Assembly: GCA_003353945.1 (NCBI GenBank)
Contig: PIVM01000042.1
Span: forward strand, 1 to 36,131
DNA: 36,131 nucleotides
Origin: Gammaproteobacteria bacterium
GTDB taxonomy: Bacteria; Pseudomonadota; Gammaproteobacteria; Pseudomonadales; PIVM01
Direction: 5' to 3'
The notes beneath the pieces were generated by a model. The model saw nothing but the letters and a program-made list of their open reading frames with translations, was not told where the DNA came from and searched no databases. Numbering within the stretch: the stretch's first letter is position 1; each line of letters begins with the position of its first letter. A program made the position numbers and the translations under genes. This document shows, piece after piece, positions 34,420 through 36,131 of this stretch.

Positions 34420-34931
34420 CGAGACTCCCCTTTTAAAGATGTTTTGTCCTAACGTGGAAATGAACCAGAATGACGAAAAATAGTATGGCCAATTCACTCA
34501 TGATGATTTCTATGTGCTTATCTTCTTTATACTTGGAAGCGATTCTTTTCGACAATCGCTAATCATCAATAACCTACACTAATATACACTGGTATATTGA
34601 AATGGACAAATGCGGACCCGTATACCCACATTGAGTGTCCGTTCCCGTTGACCCAAGAGTGGCACAGGCACAGAGAATCAATTCAATCGAAACCTCTATG
34701 ACGGCTTTGGTTGATTTCTGGGTATTTCCAACTGGACAGATCAACTATTAGGCAGCTTCCGCTTTTCGAGAATTGCTGGCATTGAATAGCTCAGCTATCA
34801 GGAAAGGCCAACCACAATATGTTGTGTTTATGATAGTGGTACTCTGAACTTCAGTTGGTTGGGTCTCGTTTTATATAATGGCTGAGTGACATTACAGGTC
34901 TTTTCGGTAAACGTTTCGGGGCAGGTTGTAC
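34420..34931. other. Intergenic region upstream of the protease
   Basis: About 510 bases lie between the SDR stop and the protease start, both on the minus strand. It holds two inverted repeats (34538-34560 and 34581-34598), probably in the protease promoter region. No coding frame is convincing. Confidence 0.5.
34581..34598. promoter_or_regulatory. Dyad upstream of the protease gene
   Basis: AATATAC and GTATATT form a perfect 7-bp inverted repeat around ACTG, about 160 bases before the protease GTG. An adjacent hairpin AGCGATT-(9)-AATCGCT lies at 34538-34560. Either could be an operator; no regulator gene is nearby. Confidence 0.35.
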
Positions 34932-35732
34932 CTAGTCCGGGTAGACCTGTCGGGTAGTAATGCCAATGAAAGCGGTTGCCGCTTGACGGGGCATCATGCT
35001 GAGCAGGCGGTAGGTGGCGCGGTTCATGGCTCCTGCAATGTGTGTGGACTTTTTTCCCAGATTGTTCAGAGCTTCTTTGGCTACATCTTCAGGCTCCATC
35101 GGCATGGCCATTTTCTGTTTTGCATCCGGGGTTTGCGCTTCAAAATTCGGAGTCCGAATGGCACCTGTTGCCACAGTGGTAACATCTACCCCCTCTTTTC
35201 TCAGTTCATCCCATAATCCTTCCGCCAGCACAGTATTAAACGCCTTGGATGCGGCATAGGTTGCCCAGAGTGCTCCGCCTTGAAAGCCATGCATGGAGGA
35301 CATCAGCAAAATTCCGCCTTTGCCGCGATCCAGCATTTTTTGTCCGAATTCGGAGACGAAGAGCAACGGGCCTCTGCAATTCACTTCCAGGGTCTTCAGC
35401 TTTGACTTTAGATCCGTTTTGAAAAAAGCTCCCACGTGAGAGTAACAGGCATTGTAGACCATCAGCCCGATTTCTAGGGAGTCCGTGGTCTTTTTGAGCT
35501 TTTCCACAACATCCGGTTCTGACAGATCCAGTGTGACGGTTTTTACCTGAACGCCGTATTCCTGAGCAATGCTCTTACCCAGTTGCGTGAGAACATCCTC
35601 ACTTCGGGCGATCAGTACGAGGTTCAGACCTTTTCCTGCTAGGTTTCGAGCAAAGGCTTCACCCAGGCCTTTTGAGGCACCGGCAACCACGGCCCAGGGA
35701 CCGTATTTTTCGAGAAACTTTTTTGAAGACAT
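34932..35732 (-). CDS. Short-chain dehydrogenase/reductase (classical SDR)
   Basis: The 266-residue protein is a classical NAD(P)-dependent SDR. The cofactor motif GASKGLGEAF is at about 18-27, Asn94 is in YNAC in place of the NNAG motif, and the catalytic Ser is at 145/146 with Tyr159 and Lys163 (YAASK). A basic residue after the second strand (ARSED) suggests NADP. The C-terminal extension (SMMPRQAATAFIG) resembles the DhbA/SAD-like group acting on lipids or steroids, but the substrate is unknown. GGGAG is placed seven bases before the ATG. Confidence 0.9.
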   Translation of the reverse strand: MSSKKFLEKYGPWAVVAGASKGLGEAFARNLAGKGLNLVLIARSEDVLTQLGKSIAQEYGVQVKTVTLDLSEPDVVEKLKKTTDSLEIGLMVYNACYSHVGAFFKTDLKSKLKTLEVNCRGPLLFVSEFGQKMLDRGKGGILLMSSMHGFQGGALWATYAASKAFNTVLAEGLWDELRKEGVDVTTVATGAIRTPNFEAQTPDAKQKMAMPMEPEDVAKEALNNLGKKSTHIAGAMNRATYRLLSMMPRQAATAFIGITTRQVYPD

Positions 35733-36115
35733 CGTGAGGCTCCCTTATTTGAGAAGCATGATTCTGCGCCTAATTGGAAAATTTATTATTTCCGAGGCCC
35801 TGATACTAATAGACAGCCGCGTAACGGCGGAACATTGCTTTTTTTATGCATAGAGACTTTCAGTCGTTGCGTACTATTTAGTTTGTGTCCTGACTAGAAA
35901 GTGATATGTGGAACGAATATTCCGGTACATCATGAGACCTCTTTCAAAAAATAACATCGTCCAAAAAGGAGACCTTTGGCTTGCCCTTGTTGAAGGAAAG
36001 CCGAGAAGTCTCGATTAGACATCATGTATTGACCTGCCCAACCTCAACGCTCGTGGGTTACCATGGAAGTTGAGAAAACAAACCAAGTGGCAGAGCCACA
36101 TTGAGGAGGGCAGGC
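35733..36115 (+). ncRNA. Structured leader at the right edge (two compound hairpins)
   Basis: Between the SDR start and the last ATG the only clear signal is RNA-like folding. Hairpin 1 (35969-36012): GAGAC/GTCTC, internal loop, GGCTT/AAGCC, internal loop, CCTT/AAGG with GTTG loop. Hairpin 2 (36033-36114): CCTGCCC/GGGCAGG, then CCTCAA/TTGAGG, enclosing a long loop with GTGGC-AGA-GCCAC. The ribosome-binding site of the next ORF is inside the second stem. It could be a bridge-RNA-like end of an IS110 element or a regulatory leader. The 5' limit is not determined. Confidence 0.4.
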
Positions 36116-36131
36116 ATGAAACAGTTTAACC
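36116..36131 (+). CDS. Start of an ORF running off the right edge
   Basis: ATG at 36116 opens MKQFN and is preceded by GAGGAGGG with a five-base spacer, a strong ribosome-binding site. Only five codons are visible, so the product cannot be named. The structured leader makes a transposase/recombinase possible. Confidence 0.5.

Noticed and set aside
35934-35950. GAGACCTCTTTCAAAAA, resembling an IS5-family terminal repeat
   Set aside because: Only a partial resemblance from memory, with no second end or target duplication visible in the window.

Overview
The window looks like chromosomal DNA of a marine-type gammaproteobacterium. The Can-type beta-carbonic anhydrase, NhaD antiporter, RadA, ClsA-like cardiolipin synthase and FbpABC iron transporter all have the sequence style of that class, and a Cellvibrionales/Spongiibacteraceae-like host is my guess only. 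No rRNA, tRNA or CRISPR array was seen. Gene density is ordinary, with many short operons on alternating strands and several AT-rich islands on the right.

Left part (1-5600): a C-terminal fragment of a type III restriction endonuclease that appears internally deleted, then a minus-strand can-thioesterase pair, nhaD, radA and a small lipoprotein. Middle-left (5700-11300): a four-gene type II DMSO-reductase-family operon. It has a Tat-exported molybdopterin alpha subunit, a four-cluster Fe-S beta subunit, a haem-b gamma subunit and a TorD-like chaperone, the layout of the dimethylsulfide, ethylbenzene, selenate and chlorate enzymes. The substrate cannot be read from the sequence. Then come an orphan 113-residue protein, a two-domain VOC protein, a XylR_N/V4R-GGDEF-EAL protein, a DUF6279 lipoprotein, cardiolipin synthase and a glutamine amidotransferase.

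Centre (19016-24787, minus strand): the most unusual unit. A 33-residue membrane microprotein is followed by a 1066-residue fusion (two UspA domains, a run of PCP_red-like repeats, an AhbD/NirJ-like radical SAM-SPASM core and a last PCP_red repeat). After it come an FAD protoporphyrinogen oxidase, a small membrane protein and MobB. Tetrapyrrole chemistry and molybdenum-cofactor maturation thus sit in one apparent operon, about 8 kb from a molybdoenzyme with a haem subunit. My inference is a tetrapyrrole-modifying or haem-delivery system, possibly serving that enzyme.

Right part (25300-36131): a DmeF-like metal exporter behind a good Fur-like box, a YeeZ-like reductase whose start codon appears to be ATT, an FbpABC ferric-iron transporter, a papain-like lipoprotein protease with CARDB domains joined to a DUF333 lipoprotein, and an SDR. 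The right edge is a strongly structured leader with a good ribosome-binding site before an ORF that runs off the window. It resembles the non-coding end of an IS110-type element but is not proven.
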